A stretch of 64,000 nt of DNA, taken from NCBI RefSeq assembly GCF_000819565.1, contig NZ_CP004393.1, positions 2,790,001 to 2,854,000 on the forward strand, written 5' to 3'. Each line of letters opens with the position of its first letter. Within the stretch, counting starts at the first letter, position 1. Below are positions 18,289 to 25,679 of this stretch, one piece after another. This DNA comes from Celeribacter indicus (lineage in GTDB: Bacteria; Pseudomonadota; Alphaproteobacteria; Rhodobacterales; Rhodobacteraceae). The position numbers and the translations under genes were made by a program. The notes beneath the pieces are model-generated. The model did not search any database. It was not told the DNA's origin and worked only from the letters and a program-made list of their open reading frames with translations.

Positions 18289-19599
18289 ATGACGCTTTCG
18301 TCCTACTCAGACAACAAGCAGCCTCAACGGCGTGGCCGACAGGACGCTACGGCGAATAAAAGAGGCGAACATGGCAACTCCGGACCCGACCTACAGGATG
18401 CCGGATCACACGCGGACGCGGTGAAAAGTGCTGGCCATTCTTCCGCCGAGACCGACCGCGCATCGAAGCAGTCGCAGTTCACCCCATCGGACTGGACACG
18501 AACGCTGGCGGCGTATCGACAACCTATCCCGTCGCGTAGCGTTTTCGAACTCACCATTACACTCGCGCCATTCGTGGCGCTCTGGGCTGTCGACTGGTGG
18601 GCGCTGTCGATCAGCACCGCGTTGGCAATCATTCTGGCGCTAGCGAATGCGGCCTTTCTCGTCCGTCTGTTCATGTTCCAGCATGATTGCGGCCACGGGT
18701 CGCTGTTCCGCAGCCGGCGCCTCTGCGACTGGATCGGGCGGGTGATCGGCGTTCTCACTCTGACTCCCTACGATGTCTGGCGCAAGACGCACGCGCTCCA
18801 CCACGCCACGACCGGAAATCTGGACCATTGGGGCGTCGGAGACATGCCGATCCTGACGGTCAGCGAATATCAGGACATGAGCCGAGTTGGCCGGGCAGGC
18901 TATCGGCTGATCCGCAATCCGTTGTTCCTGTTCGGCGTGGTGCCGTTCTATACATTCTTCCTGCAAAACCGCCTGCCCGTGCACCTGATGCGATCCGGCT
19001 GGCGGTACTGGCTGAGCGCGATGGGCACAAACCTCGCCATTGGCCTTTCACTGATGACGATCATCTGGCTGGGCGGCTGGGATGTTCTGCTGTTCGTGTT
19101 CCTCCCGACGATGTTTCTGGCAGCGGTCACCGGCATGTGGTTCTTTTACGTGCAGCATCAGTTCGAAGATACAAGCTGGCAGCACGACGGGGACTGGAAC
19201 ATTCAGGACGCGGCCCTGCACGGAAGTTCACACTATGCGTTGCCCGGTATCCTGCGCTGGATCAGCGCAAACATCGGCGTTCACCATGTGCATCATCTGG
19301 CCAGCCGCATTCCCTTCTACCGTCTGGACGAGGTTATCCGGGATCACGATGTCCTGGCGCAGACCAAGCGCATGACACTTTGGGAGAGCTTCCGCTGCGC
19401 GCGCCTCCACCTCTGGGACGAGCAAAGCCATAGACTTTTGTCGTTCGCGGAGGCTCGAAGAGGAATTTCAGGGGCTCTGATATCCGGTATTGCACCACCC
19501 ATTCCACGAGAGCGGCGTTCAGGTCCCCGGTTACCATCTCGGTTTCGCGGCGGCCATCGACCGGGCTTTGAAACGGATCCCCTGCACCCGGTGTTGTAA
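18289..19599 (+). CDS. Membrane fatty acid desaturase, copy B, with foreign C-terminal tail
   Basis: 436 residues from ATG 18289. The histidine boxes are HDCGH (about 132-136), HALHH (about 168-172) and HHVHH (about 331-336), with the same spacing as copy A. From TRTLAAYRQPIPSR (about 70) to SFAEAR (about 390) the two proteins are closely similar. The first 65 residues are hydrophilic and poorly conserved. After SFAEAR at about 19458 the frame runs into DNA that on the other strand encodes part of hflK. The last 47 residues are therefore antisense-derived and probably not native. The core enzyme looks intact and should desaturate membrane acyl chains. Confidence 0.87.
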   Translation: MTLSSYSDNKQPQRRGRQDATANKRGEHGNSGPDLQDAGSHADAVKSAGHSSAETDRASKQSQFTPSDWTRTLAAYRQPIPSRSVFELTITLAPFVALWAVDWWALSISTALAIILALANAAFLVRLFMFQHDCGHGSLFRSRRLCDWIGRVIGVLTLTPYDVWRKTHALHHATTGNLDHWGVGDMPILTVSEYQDMSRVGRAGYRLIRNPLFLFGVVPFYTFFLQNRLPVHLMRSGWRYWLSAMGTNLAIGLSLMTIIWLGGWDVLLFVFLPTMFLAAVTGMWFFYVQHQFEDTSWQHDGDWNIQDAALHGSSHYALPGILRWISANIGVHHVHHLASRIPFYRLDEVIRDHDVLAQTKRMTLWESFRCARLHLWDEQSHRLLSFAEARRGISGALISGIAPPIPRERRSGPRLPSRFRGGHRPGFETDPLHPVL

Positions 19600-19951
19600 A
19601 GCCGAATTCCTGTTTCAGCTGACGTTTCACGGGAACCAGCGTCGCCACATCGATTCCAAGCGGAAATTTGAAGTGAAGCCCCGGCGGAACCTCAGCGGTG
19701 TATTTTCCAAATCGCTGGACCACTGCGACTGAGTCACTTGGCACAGTATAGTAGGACGACCAAGCTACAACTGCGAAGAAAGCAACGGCCCCCACCACCG
19801 CGATACTCTTGGCGGGCGGCAGCCCACCTGGCAACAGCCCACCCAAGCGCTCGCGACCATGGCGAAGAATGGCATCGATCTCTGGTGGACCGCGGTTCTG
19901 TTTGGTGTTCCAAGGCCCTCGATCTTCCGGGCCGTCACCATGATCAGGCAT
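19457..19951 (-). pseudogene. hflK: Truncated hflK (N-terminal 165 codons only)
   Basis: From ATG 19951 the frame encodes a recognisable HflK start: a Pro/Gly-rich head, one membrane span (AKSIAVVGAVAFFAVVAWSS), then the SPFH domain with VAVVQRFGKYT and PGLHFKFPLGID. HflK with HflC forms the membrane complex that restrains FtsH, and full proteins are about 350-400 residues. Homology stops after KFLFE, exactly where the sequence becomes the reverse of the desaturase coding strand, so more than half the gene is missing. No hflC follows. The frame continues only as antisense of the desaturase gene. It is read as a recombination scar; an FtsH gene, also an extra copy, sits at 44356-46188. Confidence 0.8.
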
Positions 19952-20033
19952 GTTGTGTTCCTCTTTTTCTAGCACGGCCAACTCAGGGGAGACCGGGAGC
20001 CGAAGTGTCGGCGTACGCACTACGGCGCGCGGC

Positions 20034-20525
20034 TCAATTTGACCGCGGCGGCATTCCTTCGTTCTCCGCAGCCTGGATCGAAGACTTGTCCTGCGGAGTT
20101 CTAGCTTCACGGATGGGTGTCGTGACTTCACGCGCGGCCTCAGACGAACGTTTACCTGAGTAGATTTGCCGAAGCTGCATTGCAGAGACGCCGTCAGCCC
20201 GCATAACCAGCTGCACCATCGGGTCGGCCAACATCTCTTCGAGGAAGAATTCTGTGAGTTCTTTCCCGGTGAGTTCGTCTTTTGCGCGGGCCGCATCGAG
20301 ATCGGCCAGAGAAACCGTCAAGGTTCGTGATAGCCCAGGTTGTGAAGTTCGCGGATGCAGATTTATCAGGACCGAGGCCTTCCAGGCATCGGGGTTGCGG
20401 TCATCGGGCGGCGCACTCAGCTCGGTTTCGATGTCATAGGTTCCGGCCGGCAGCATTTCGTCAAAACCCGGGACCGTGAACGGTCTCGAAAAGACCGCAA
20501 CGCTCTTTAGTTTGGGGTATTCCAT
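20034..20525 (-). CDS. Conserved hypothetical protein of the PAG-Y type (long form)
   Basis: 163 residues beginning MEYPKLKSVAVFSRPF. The N-terminal half (PF-x-V/L-x-GFDEMLPAGTYDIETE) matches the pattern of the small protein at 23547-23855. Proteins of this kind are frequent in alphaproteobacteria and unnamed. The C-terminal 60 residues are charged and helical. The last residues, SIQAAENEGMPPRSN, are nearly repeated in the reading frame at 22418-22693, with the DNA also similar. The gene has a purine-rich GGAGGA upstream of its ATG and is followed by the hflK remnant. Function is unknown. Confidence 0.65.
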   Translation of the reverse strand: MEYPKLKSVAVFSRPFTVPGFDEMLPAGTYDIETELSAPPDDRNPDAWKASVLINLHPRTSQPGLSRTLTVSLADLDAARAKDELTGKELTEFFLEEMLADPMVQLVMRADGVSAMQLRQIYSGKRSSEAAREVTTPIREARTPQDKSSIQAAENEGMPPRSN

Positions 20526-20848
20526 CTGCGTCCTCCTTTTTCGGTCAATATGGTGATCTCATTTTCTGCCAGCGGCCTTCCTTTCATTGGAAGAACTGCA
20601 GATCCAGAGCCTTGCATCAGAAAGGATCAGAGCCGTACTCGTCGGATGGCCGATCCTCCGAGGCTTCGTCGAGATAGCAGAAGAGCGTTTCGCAGAAGGT
20701 GCGCCGAACCGAATGGCAGAGCTTCGAACGGCGCAAAATCGATTCCCCCCGATCTTGGGCGCTCCTGAACGGAAACTCGGGGGCCTAGCACAGATATGGG
20801 GATTGGCACCCTAATTTACGATGGCCGGCCACTTGGATTGAGGCCCGA
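20526..20848. other. Intergenic region without a convincing gene
   Basis: About 320 bases between two genes on the minus strand. Short open frames exist on both strands but have no ribosome-binding site or recognisable product. It may hold the promoter for 20034-20525. Confidence 0.4.
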
Positions 20849-21655
20849 TCAGGTCACTTGATCGGGCCAGACCCGGAACTCCAGCAGCGTGTTCGGTCCG
20901 AAGGTCTGCGTCAAAGGTACATCGGCTGCATCCCGGCCGCGCGCTATCAGGATCCTCGCGGTGCGCCGTGTGTTGTTGCGCGGATCGAAGACCCACCAGC
21001 GACCATCGAGAAAGACTTCCATCCAGGCAGCGAAATCTCCGGGCGGATAGGGCTCCGGCTCGCCAATATCGCTCAGATAGCCCGTGCAATAGCGGGACGG
21101 AATGTTCATGCAGCGGCAGAAGGCGATGGCGAGATGCGCAAAATCACGGCAAACACCGGCCCGGCCGGCAAGCGTCTGAGAGGCTGTGCGGGTCGCATTC
21201 GCCTGCATATAGTCGAAAGCCACAGCCTCGTGGACGAAATCGCAGATCGTCTGGACCCTGGCCCATCCGGGCTTTGTGTTCTCAAACAGCCGCCAGGCTT
21301 CGTCGGAAAGAAGATCCGTGTCGCAATATCGGCTGCCGAGCAGATAGACGAGCGTCTCGAAAGGCAGCTCCTGAACCGCGTGTTGGACCGCCCCCGGCGC
21401 AACTGGGTCGGGCAACCCGCCATCCCGGAAAACGCCATCCGAAGACAAGGTGAAATCGCCCGCTGGTGCCACCATGCGCGTGCACCAGTTTCCGAATCCG
21501 TCACGGTAGCTTTCGAGCGGGACGCTGGGAGAGGTCACGAGATAGTCGGCGCGCTCCAGATCACCGAAGCGCGAGTAGTGCACATTCAACATCGCGATCA
21601 ATGGCGTCGGCTGGCTCAACGCGTAGCGCAGACGGCATCCTATGCTCACACGCAT
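20849..21655 (-). CDS. Transglutaminase-like protein with altered catalytic histidine position
   Basis: 268 residues from ATG 21655; in-frame starts up to 21739 would overlap the upstream gene. The first 100 residues form the N-terminal beta domain. The core shows Cys169 in AGVCRDFAH and Asp224 in WWVFDPRNN. Where the classical form has His-Ala-Trp, this protein reads DFAAWMEVF, with Ala at 209, so the triad may be incomplete or a neighbouring residue may serve. Proteins of this subgroup are usually annotated as transglutaminase-like or peptidase-like and often sit with circularly permuted ATP-grasp partners, which are absent here. It lies 34 bases after the cysteine-repeat gene and is likely co-transcribed with it. 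Confidence 0.8.
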   Translation of the reverse strand: MRVSIGCRLRYALSQPTPLIAMLNVHYSRFGDLERADYLVTSPSVPLESYRDGFGNWCTRMVAPAGDFTLSSDGVFRDGGLPDPVAPGAVQHAVQELPFETLVYLLGSRYCDTDLLSDEAWRLFENTKPGWARVQTICDFVHEAVAFDYMQANATRTASQTLAGRAGVCRDFAHLAIAFCRCMNIPSRYCTGYLSDIGEPEPYPPGDFAAWMEVFLDGRWWVFDPRNNTRRTARILIARGRDAADVPLTQTFGPNTLLEFRVWPDQVT

Positions 21656-21689
21656 GCTGGACGCTCGAGAAGGGCCAAAGGCGTGTAGA

Positions 21690-22493
21690 TCATCGTCCAC
21701 GAGCACAGACCCCATCGGACAATTGAAAGCCTCGGTCACAACTCCAGCGATTGCCTGATCGATCGAGATGGGCGTTCTCCGGCATAACGATCACGACGCA
21801 GTTGCGATCCTTGCGCTCGTATCCTCGCTCACAGCGCCATCCCGGCCCATACGAATCCGTGTCCAGAAAGGCATTGGCCGGTAACACGATGGCATCGCAG
21901 CGACCGTCAACCTCGGAAAAGCCTCTTTCGCAACGCCATGTATCGCCGTAATCGGTGTTGGTCAGGTAGCCGTTGTCCGGCACGGCAATTGGAACGCACG
22001 CGCCATCGCCCGCTGCAAAGGCGCGATCGCAGGTCCAGCCGGTGCCCCCGGGATCTTCGGTGAGAAATGCGTGTTCCGGCAGGATGATTGGCACGCAGGT
22101 TTCGCGGTCTTGCCGATATCCGCGTTCGCACTGCCAGTCGAAACCTGAAGATTGCAGGAAGGCGTGGGCGGGCACAAGGATGGGGGCGCACGATGCCTCA
22201 CCCCTCTCTTCGTATCCGCGGCGACATTCCCACCCCGTTCCGTAGGATCGACCCGTCGCATAAGCATTCTCCGGCATGTCGATGGCAACGCATTCAGCGC
22301 CATCCACCCGGTAGCCCACGTCACAGTTCCACCCTCCGCCATAACTGCGTGCCCGCGCGTTCTCCGGGAGCGGTCCGGTCCCGTCCTGCGCAAAGATCGG
22401 AAACGCGAGAGAGGCGATCATGCCGGCCGCCGCCGCCAGCTTCGAAATAAGGCGCCTAGGGGGCCTGCTATGTGGATGTTCATCGCGTTCCAT
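21690..22493 (-). CDS. Cysteine-repeat exported protein, copy B (complete)
   Basis: 267 residues from ATG 22493, which has AAGGA and GGAG just upstream; an ATG at 22502 is the alternative. A basic N-terminus and hydrophobic stretch ending FPIFAQ looks like a signal peptide. Seven repeats follow, each with W-x-C-D/E-R-G-Y/F, a second Cys 7-9 residues on, and then P-x-N-A/G-Y/F-L. The final repeat ends VCARGR. The first repeat is the least regular (WNCDVGYRVDGAEC). Fourteen Cys in pairs suggest a disulfide-stabilised periplasmic or surface protein. It corresponds repeat by repeat to copy A at 1-795, which dates the duplication after the repeat array formed. No function is known. Confidence 0.8.
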   Translation of the reverse strand: MERDEHPHSRPPRRLISKLAAAAGMIASLAFPIFAQDGTGPLPENARARSYGGGWNCDVGYRVDGAECVAIDMPENAYATGRSYGTGWECRRGYEERGEASCAPILVPAHAFLQSSGFDWQCERGYRQDRETCVPIILPEHAFLTEDPGGTGWTCDRAFAAGDGACVPIAVPDNGYLTNTDYGDTWRCERGFSEVDGRCDAIVLPANAFLDTDSYGPGWRCERGYERKDRNCVVIVMPENAHLDRSGNRWSCDRGFQLSDGVCARGR

Positions 22494-22693
22494 TTGCTCC
22501 ATCCTTCAAGTTCTGGGGCGGTTCGTTTGCTTGTGGGATTTCGAGCGCATCGGCTGAAGTGTTCCGTTTGCTGCTCCGCCGCCGAGACAGTCGGCAACAC
22601 AGGCGCAGCATCCGGTCTTGTCGGCATGCCTTCGTTCTCGGCTGCCTGGATCGCAAACTCGCTCGGTCCAGTAGGTTGAACGCCGAGGGTCAT
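22418..22693 (-). CDS. Possible small gene or remnant sharing the AAENEGMP tail
   Basis: 91 residues. Its ATG at 22693 overlaps the upstream stop as ATGA, like most gene pairs in this block. It contains FAIQAAENEGMPTRPD, nearly the same as the C-terminus of 20034-20525. The remainder has no recognisable features, and the 3' part overlaps the cysteine-repeat start by 76 bases in another frame. It may be a degenerate relative of the 20034 gene that keeps only its tail. Confidence 0.35.
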   Translation of the reverse strand: MTLGVQPTGPSEFAIQAAENEGMPTRPDAAPVLPTVSAAEQQTEHFSRCARNPTSKRTAPELEGWSKWNAMNIHIAGPLGALFRSWRRRPA

Positions 22694-23196
22694 GGCAGGG
22701 ACAGCTTCAACAATGCCGCAGCTGCGTTGGCGTGCTCCTCTTGGTGGTAGTCGCCGCGAAAGACGCCATTGACCGTCACTTGCCATATGCCGTTTCTCTG
22801 CTTGACCAGAACCTGGTCGCGTTGCGCATGCGGATCGGAGCCCTCCAATCTATCGTTTTCAGAGGCGCTAGCGCGTTTCGCAGCCTCCGACGGATGGACC
22901 GGCGGCTGGCGCGGTTCACCGAGAAGCATCACGGCGCGGATGAATTCTTCCGCATAGTCGTCGGCCCCCCGATAGTCGTGCTCGTGCTGAGCCATGCGCA
23001 TCGGTTCCACGAACCGTTCTCTCAGATGATCGACAAACCGCGGCTCAGTTCGGGACATGTATGCGATCAGCGCCTGAAGGACCCTTTCATGAGCGAGCAC
23101 GCGACGTTCGAGCTCGGTTCTCTTAACTCGGGAAGCGGAAGACTGTTCCATCGCGGGCAGGGTCTTTTCGTTGCCGATATCCGGGGACTGTTGCAT
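22690..23196 (-). CDS. Hypothetical protein with a short C-terminal beta-rich module
   Basis: 168 residues. The N-terminal part is helical and charged (about 20-95, including ELERRVLAHERVLQALIAYM, with a likely coiled coil). A low-complexity linker leads to a C-terminal module, VLVKQRNGIWQVTVNGVFRGDY followed by a helix rich in Ala. The module resembles small single-domain proteins of the DUF2188 kind, where a beta hairpin with GxW is followed by a helix; this is a weak resemblance. It starts nine bases after the stop of the membrane-protein gene, so it belongs to the same operon. The equivalent gene is absent from copy A of the module. Confidence 0.6.
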   Translation of the reverse strand: MQQSPDIGNEKTLPAMEQSSASRVKRTELERRVLAHERVLQALIAYMSRTEPRFVDHLRERFVEPMRMAQHEHDYRGADDYAEEFIRAVMLLGEPRQPPVHPSEAAKRASASENDRLEGSDPHAQRDQVLVKQRNGIWQVTVNGVFRGDYHQEEHANAAAALLKLSLP

Positions 23197-23205
23197 TCGG
23201 AGGCT

Positions 23206-23550
23206 CTAAAGTTGGAGCTTTGCGAGACAAGCTTGCGCGATGTCGCGGTCCGGAGCGTCGGTGCCGGGTACGGTCGCCCATCCCGCCTTCATAAGCGCGT
23301 CGCGCCTCTGGTAAGTTGACGCAGCCTTGATTGTTTCCATCTTTGCGGCCCGCTCCGGATCGGTCCGGGCCATTTCCAGACAAACGGGCACCATGGCCGC
23401 GACAACATCCTCATGGGCCATGGTCAAGGCTCTGTCGCTCGAAGTTCCGCCGGTCACCCAGCCGCCCCATGTAAATCCGACGACACCGACAATGACCGCG
23501 CCGATTACGGCGCCGTAGATGCCGGGTTTGAGCCATTCGGGAGTGTTCAT
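23206..23550 (-). CDS. Small membrane-anchored protein of unknown function, copy B
   Basis: 114 residues beginning MNTPEWLKPGIYGAVIG. One membrane span (about 10-33) ends in TWGGWVTGG, followed by the conserved AAMVPVCLEMARTDPER and YQRRDALMKAGWATVPGT segments. It is closely similar to 792-1178 except that it is shorter at the C-terminus. The start codon overlaps the stop of 23547-23855 as ATGA, so expression is probably coupled. The topology places the tail on one side of the inner membrane; which side is not clear from the few flanking charges. No function is known. Confidence 0.8.
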   Translation of the reverse strand: MNTPEWLKPGIYGAVIGAVIVGVVGFTWGGWVTGGTSSDRALTMAHEDVVAAMVPVCLEMARTDPERAAKMETIKAASTYQRRDALMKAGWATVPGTDAPDRDIAQACLAKLQL

Positions 23551-23855
23551 TTCAAGTCCTCCGACGGGGAAAGCGCCGTCTCGCTATCTCGGGTCGGAAA
23601 TCTCCGGTCCAAGCCAAGTGCCGTTTCCAGATCTCGCTCGCTGGTCGATCGCAGTTCGACCCGTCCAGCCCTTTGCCCCTTTCCTCGTACGGTCAGATAC
23701 GTCGCCGTCCTTCGGTAAGCCGCGAAGCTGAGACCTTCCAAAAGCTCTTCCTGAACGACCACGTCATAATCGCCAGCGGGCAATTCATCCGTGTAACCGG
23801 ACAAGAAAAACGGGTGTTTGAACGTCACAGTCGAATTGGTCGAGCGCATGGCCAT
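23547..23855 (-). CDS. Conserved hypothetical protein of the PAG-Y type (short form)
   Basis: 102 residues. GGAGA seven bases upstream supports ATG 23855. It shows the family pattern TVTFKHPFFLSGYTDELPAG followed by DYDVVVQEELLEGLSF-AYRRTATYL, a small beta-rich domain frequent in alphaproteobacteria and without a known role. The final residues SETALSPSEDLK match the leftover tail at 1175-1297. It is the first gene of a minus-strand run of coupled genes that continues to about 20034 and so probably sets its expression. Confidence 0.7.
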   Translation of the reverse strand: MAMRSTNSTVTFKHPFFLSGYTDELPAGDYDVVVQEELLEGLSFAAYRRTATYLTVRGKGQRAGRVELRSTSERDLETALGLDRRFPTRDSETALSPSEDLK

Positions 23856-24210
23856 ACCTGATCTCCGTGCAACCTGCAGGGGTCCAGCACCAAGTCCGAG
23901 CCCTCCCTGGCTTCGGGAAGGAGGCTCAGCTTGCTGGTATCAATGCTTCTACCTGGTGATAGGAATTCACGCGCTGACCCATGTTAGCCTCGCTCGCAAT
24001 GGTGAGCTTGCAGACAAGGCCGGGGCCGGTATGGCGGTCAGGAACGACGGCTTGGCGGCAGACTGATCTGCGTCAGCCCGCATAAGGCCGGATTCGGGCA
24101 GGATCAAAGCAATCCGAAATATCCTCGGTCGGTCTTGGCGAACCAAATCGTTCTGCGTCTAAACCTGCCGCGATCCGGAGCCATATATCACATATATCGA
24201 GGAAACAACG
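23856..24210. other. Divergent intergenic region
   Basis: 355 bases between genes transcribed in opposite directions. Promoters for both are expected here. The only notable feature is the direct repeat CATATAT at about 24182-24196, just before GAGGA and the ATG at 24211. No gene is supported. Confidence 0.4.
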
Positions 24211-24630
24211 ATGTCCGCAGCCGATATTCTCAACCCCCATGACCCCGCACTGGAACGGTTTCTCTTCGCCTCCGTCGGCGAAGACCGAGATGGCTCCATC
24301 GTGACCGTGCTCTCAGCGCTTGCCAGGCTAGAGCTCGATCCATGGGAAGTGGCCGCCGAGCTTGCGTCTTCGGGTCGTCAAGCTGCGGTTTCGCGATTGG
24401 GAACGCTGCTGTCACGCTGCAAAGACGTGCCTGCACTCGCGACGGAGAATGGAGAGGTGGCCCGCACCCTTGCCCCTCTCCTTCCGGGTGCCGCACCGGC
24501 CGCTACGAGTTTTAGCGATGCGTTGCATAAGGGCATCGCCTTCTCGCCGGGAACAATCCTGTCAGTGGCGGTCGTGATACTGATCCTGATCCAGGTAATC
24601 CTTTCCGGTACATGGGAGACAGCCGAATGA
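24211..24630 (+). CDS. Hypothetical protein with C-terminal membrane anchor
   Basis: 139 residues. GAGGA lies about nine bases before the ATG. The first 100 residues are soluble and helical with an aspartate/leucine-rich region (SVGEDRDGSIVTVLSALARLELDPWEVAAELA) that predicts a compact helical domain. The C-terminus has one membrane span (TILSVAVVILILIQVILS), so it is tail-anchored. The last four bases, ATGA, are shared with the start of the next gene, implying a two-gene translationally coupled unit. I do not recognise the family. Confidence 0.65.
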   Translation: MSAADILNPHDPALERFLFASVGEDRDGSIVTVLSALARLELDPWEVAAELASSGRQAAVSRLGTLLSRCKDVPALATENGEVARTLAPLLPGAAPAATSFSDALHKGIAFSPGTILSVAVVILILIQVILSGTWETAE

Positions 24631-25040
24631 CCCTCTCCGTGCCGCGAAAGACTACTCTCGAGCATGCCGCAAATAAGATCGGCAAGCCCTCTCCAACGGA
24701 TCAGGAAATTCTCTGGGATATGGAAGAGCGCTTCTGGACCAGTGACTCCGACAACGCGCGCGCGACAACCGCGGAAAACGCTATCATGATCTTTCCATAC
24801 CCTCCGGGTATCCTACAGGGTGAGCAGATCTGGCACGGCCTGAAGCGCAGAACCGGCTGGCGGTCCGTGGCGATGACTGGGCGCAGAGCAACGCAATGTG
24901 GTGACATTGTCATTCTCAGCTACCATGCCTCCGCTGAGAAGCCCGATCTGCCCATCTATGAAGCACTTTGCGCCTCCACATATCTGAACGATGCGGGTGG
25001 CTGGCTCCGTACGTCACACCAGCAAACTCTAGTTGTCTGA
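24627..25040 (+). CDS. SnoaL/DUF4440-like cytoplasmic protein
   Basis: 137 residues from the ATG that overlaps the previous stop. It begins with a helix DQEILWDMEERFWTSDSDNA and continues with FPYPPGILQG and WRSVAMTGRR, then a C-terminal beta sheet ending SYHASAEKPDLPIYEALCAS. This is the layout of the NTF2-like cone fold used by SnoaL and ketosteroid-isomerase relatives. Such proteins bind small hydrophobic ligands or act as small isomerases. No catalytic residues can be assigned. Its partner is the tail-anchored protein just upstream. Confidence 0.65.
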   Translation: MTLSVPRKTTLEHAANKIGKPSPTDQEILWDMEERFWTSDSDNARATTAENAIMIFPYPPGILQGEQIWHGLKRRTGWRSVAMTGRRATQCGDIVILSYHASAEKPDLPIYEALCASTYLNDAGGWLRTSHQQTLVV

Positions 25041-25679
25041 GCCGCGGGAGAGATAAGAGAGCCAGCCAGCTCACTCCGCGATCATCAGGTCTAGGTTTTC
25101 TGAAGGCAACAGAGCCCAATTTGCCTTCAGGGGAGCATCGCGCCGCAAAAAATTTGGTACTTGGTACATGCAAAATACTCTTTCACATTGTAAATAAACG
25201 GATTTTTCAAATCAACCCGTCCAATCCATCATCGGGGCGATGGACAGCCTGGTTGATTGATATTTATTCATTTGTTCTCAGCACCATCAACTCATTGCGC
25301 GGCGGCGTGCGTACTCCAGCTCACGACCCGACACGCCCCTTCTCGCCCGGTTTCTACCGCGCATCGCACACATCGAGCACATGACATGGCGACCCTATCA
25401 AAGCGTCCGTCTTCGGTCGGGGCGAACCTATACACGCAGGCGCCGCCACGGCAAAGACATTCGCGGAACATCGACAGCGAGGATTTAGTGGAAGTCGACA
25501 GTCGCAAGTCCCGATTTTCTGGCGTGGCGCCTCGGGACTTCGAGGCCCGCCGTGTCGAGCCGCGAAACGCTCATGGTCCTCGCCCCGGCGCCCAAAGGAG
25601 GGAACCACGAGCGGTCACAAGTTCCGCCATGACCGGAGACCTGGCGCGAACCACTCGGACAGCGACGTGCTGTCAGCGC
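25041..25679. other. AT-rich intergenic region marking a module boundary
   Basis: 639 bases without a convincing gene. A perfect 10-bp inverted repeat lies near the left end. From about 25140 to 25290 the sequence is clearly richer in A and T than its surroundings and contains a tandem TTGGTAC (25154-25167). The function changes here from small stress-type genes to catabolic operons, so this may be an old insertion point. Several short frames on the plus strand have no ribosome-binding site. Confidence 0.5.
25100..25130. repeat. Inverted repeat, 10-bp perfect arms
   Basis: CTGAAGGCAA (25100-25109) pairs with TTGCCTTCAG (25121-25130) around an 11-base loop, 60 bases after the stop of 24627-25040. 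It could act as a transcription terminator for that gene, although no T run follows. The arms could also be a scar of an insertion element. Confidence 0.45.

Noticed and set aside
25100..25130. Insertion-sequence end suggested by the minus-strand string GGCTCTGTTGC
   Set aside because: The string is reminiscent of IS6-type ends, but no transposase, second end or target duplication is visible, so it is listed only as an inverted repeat.
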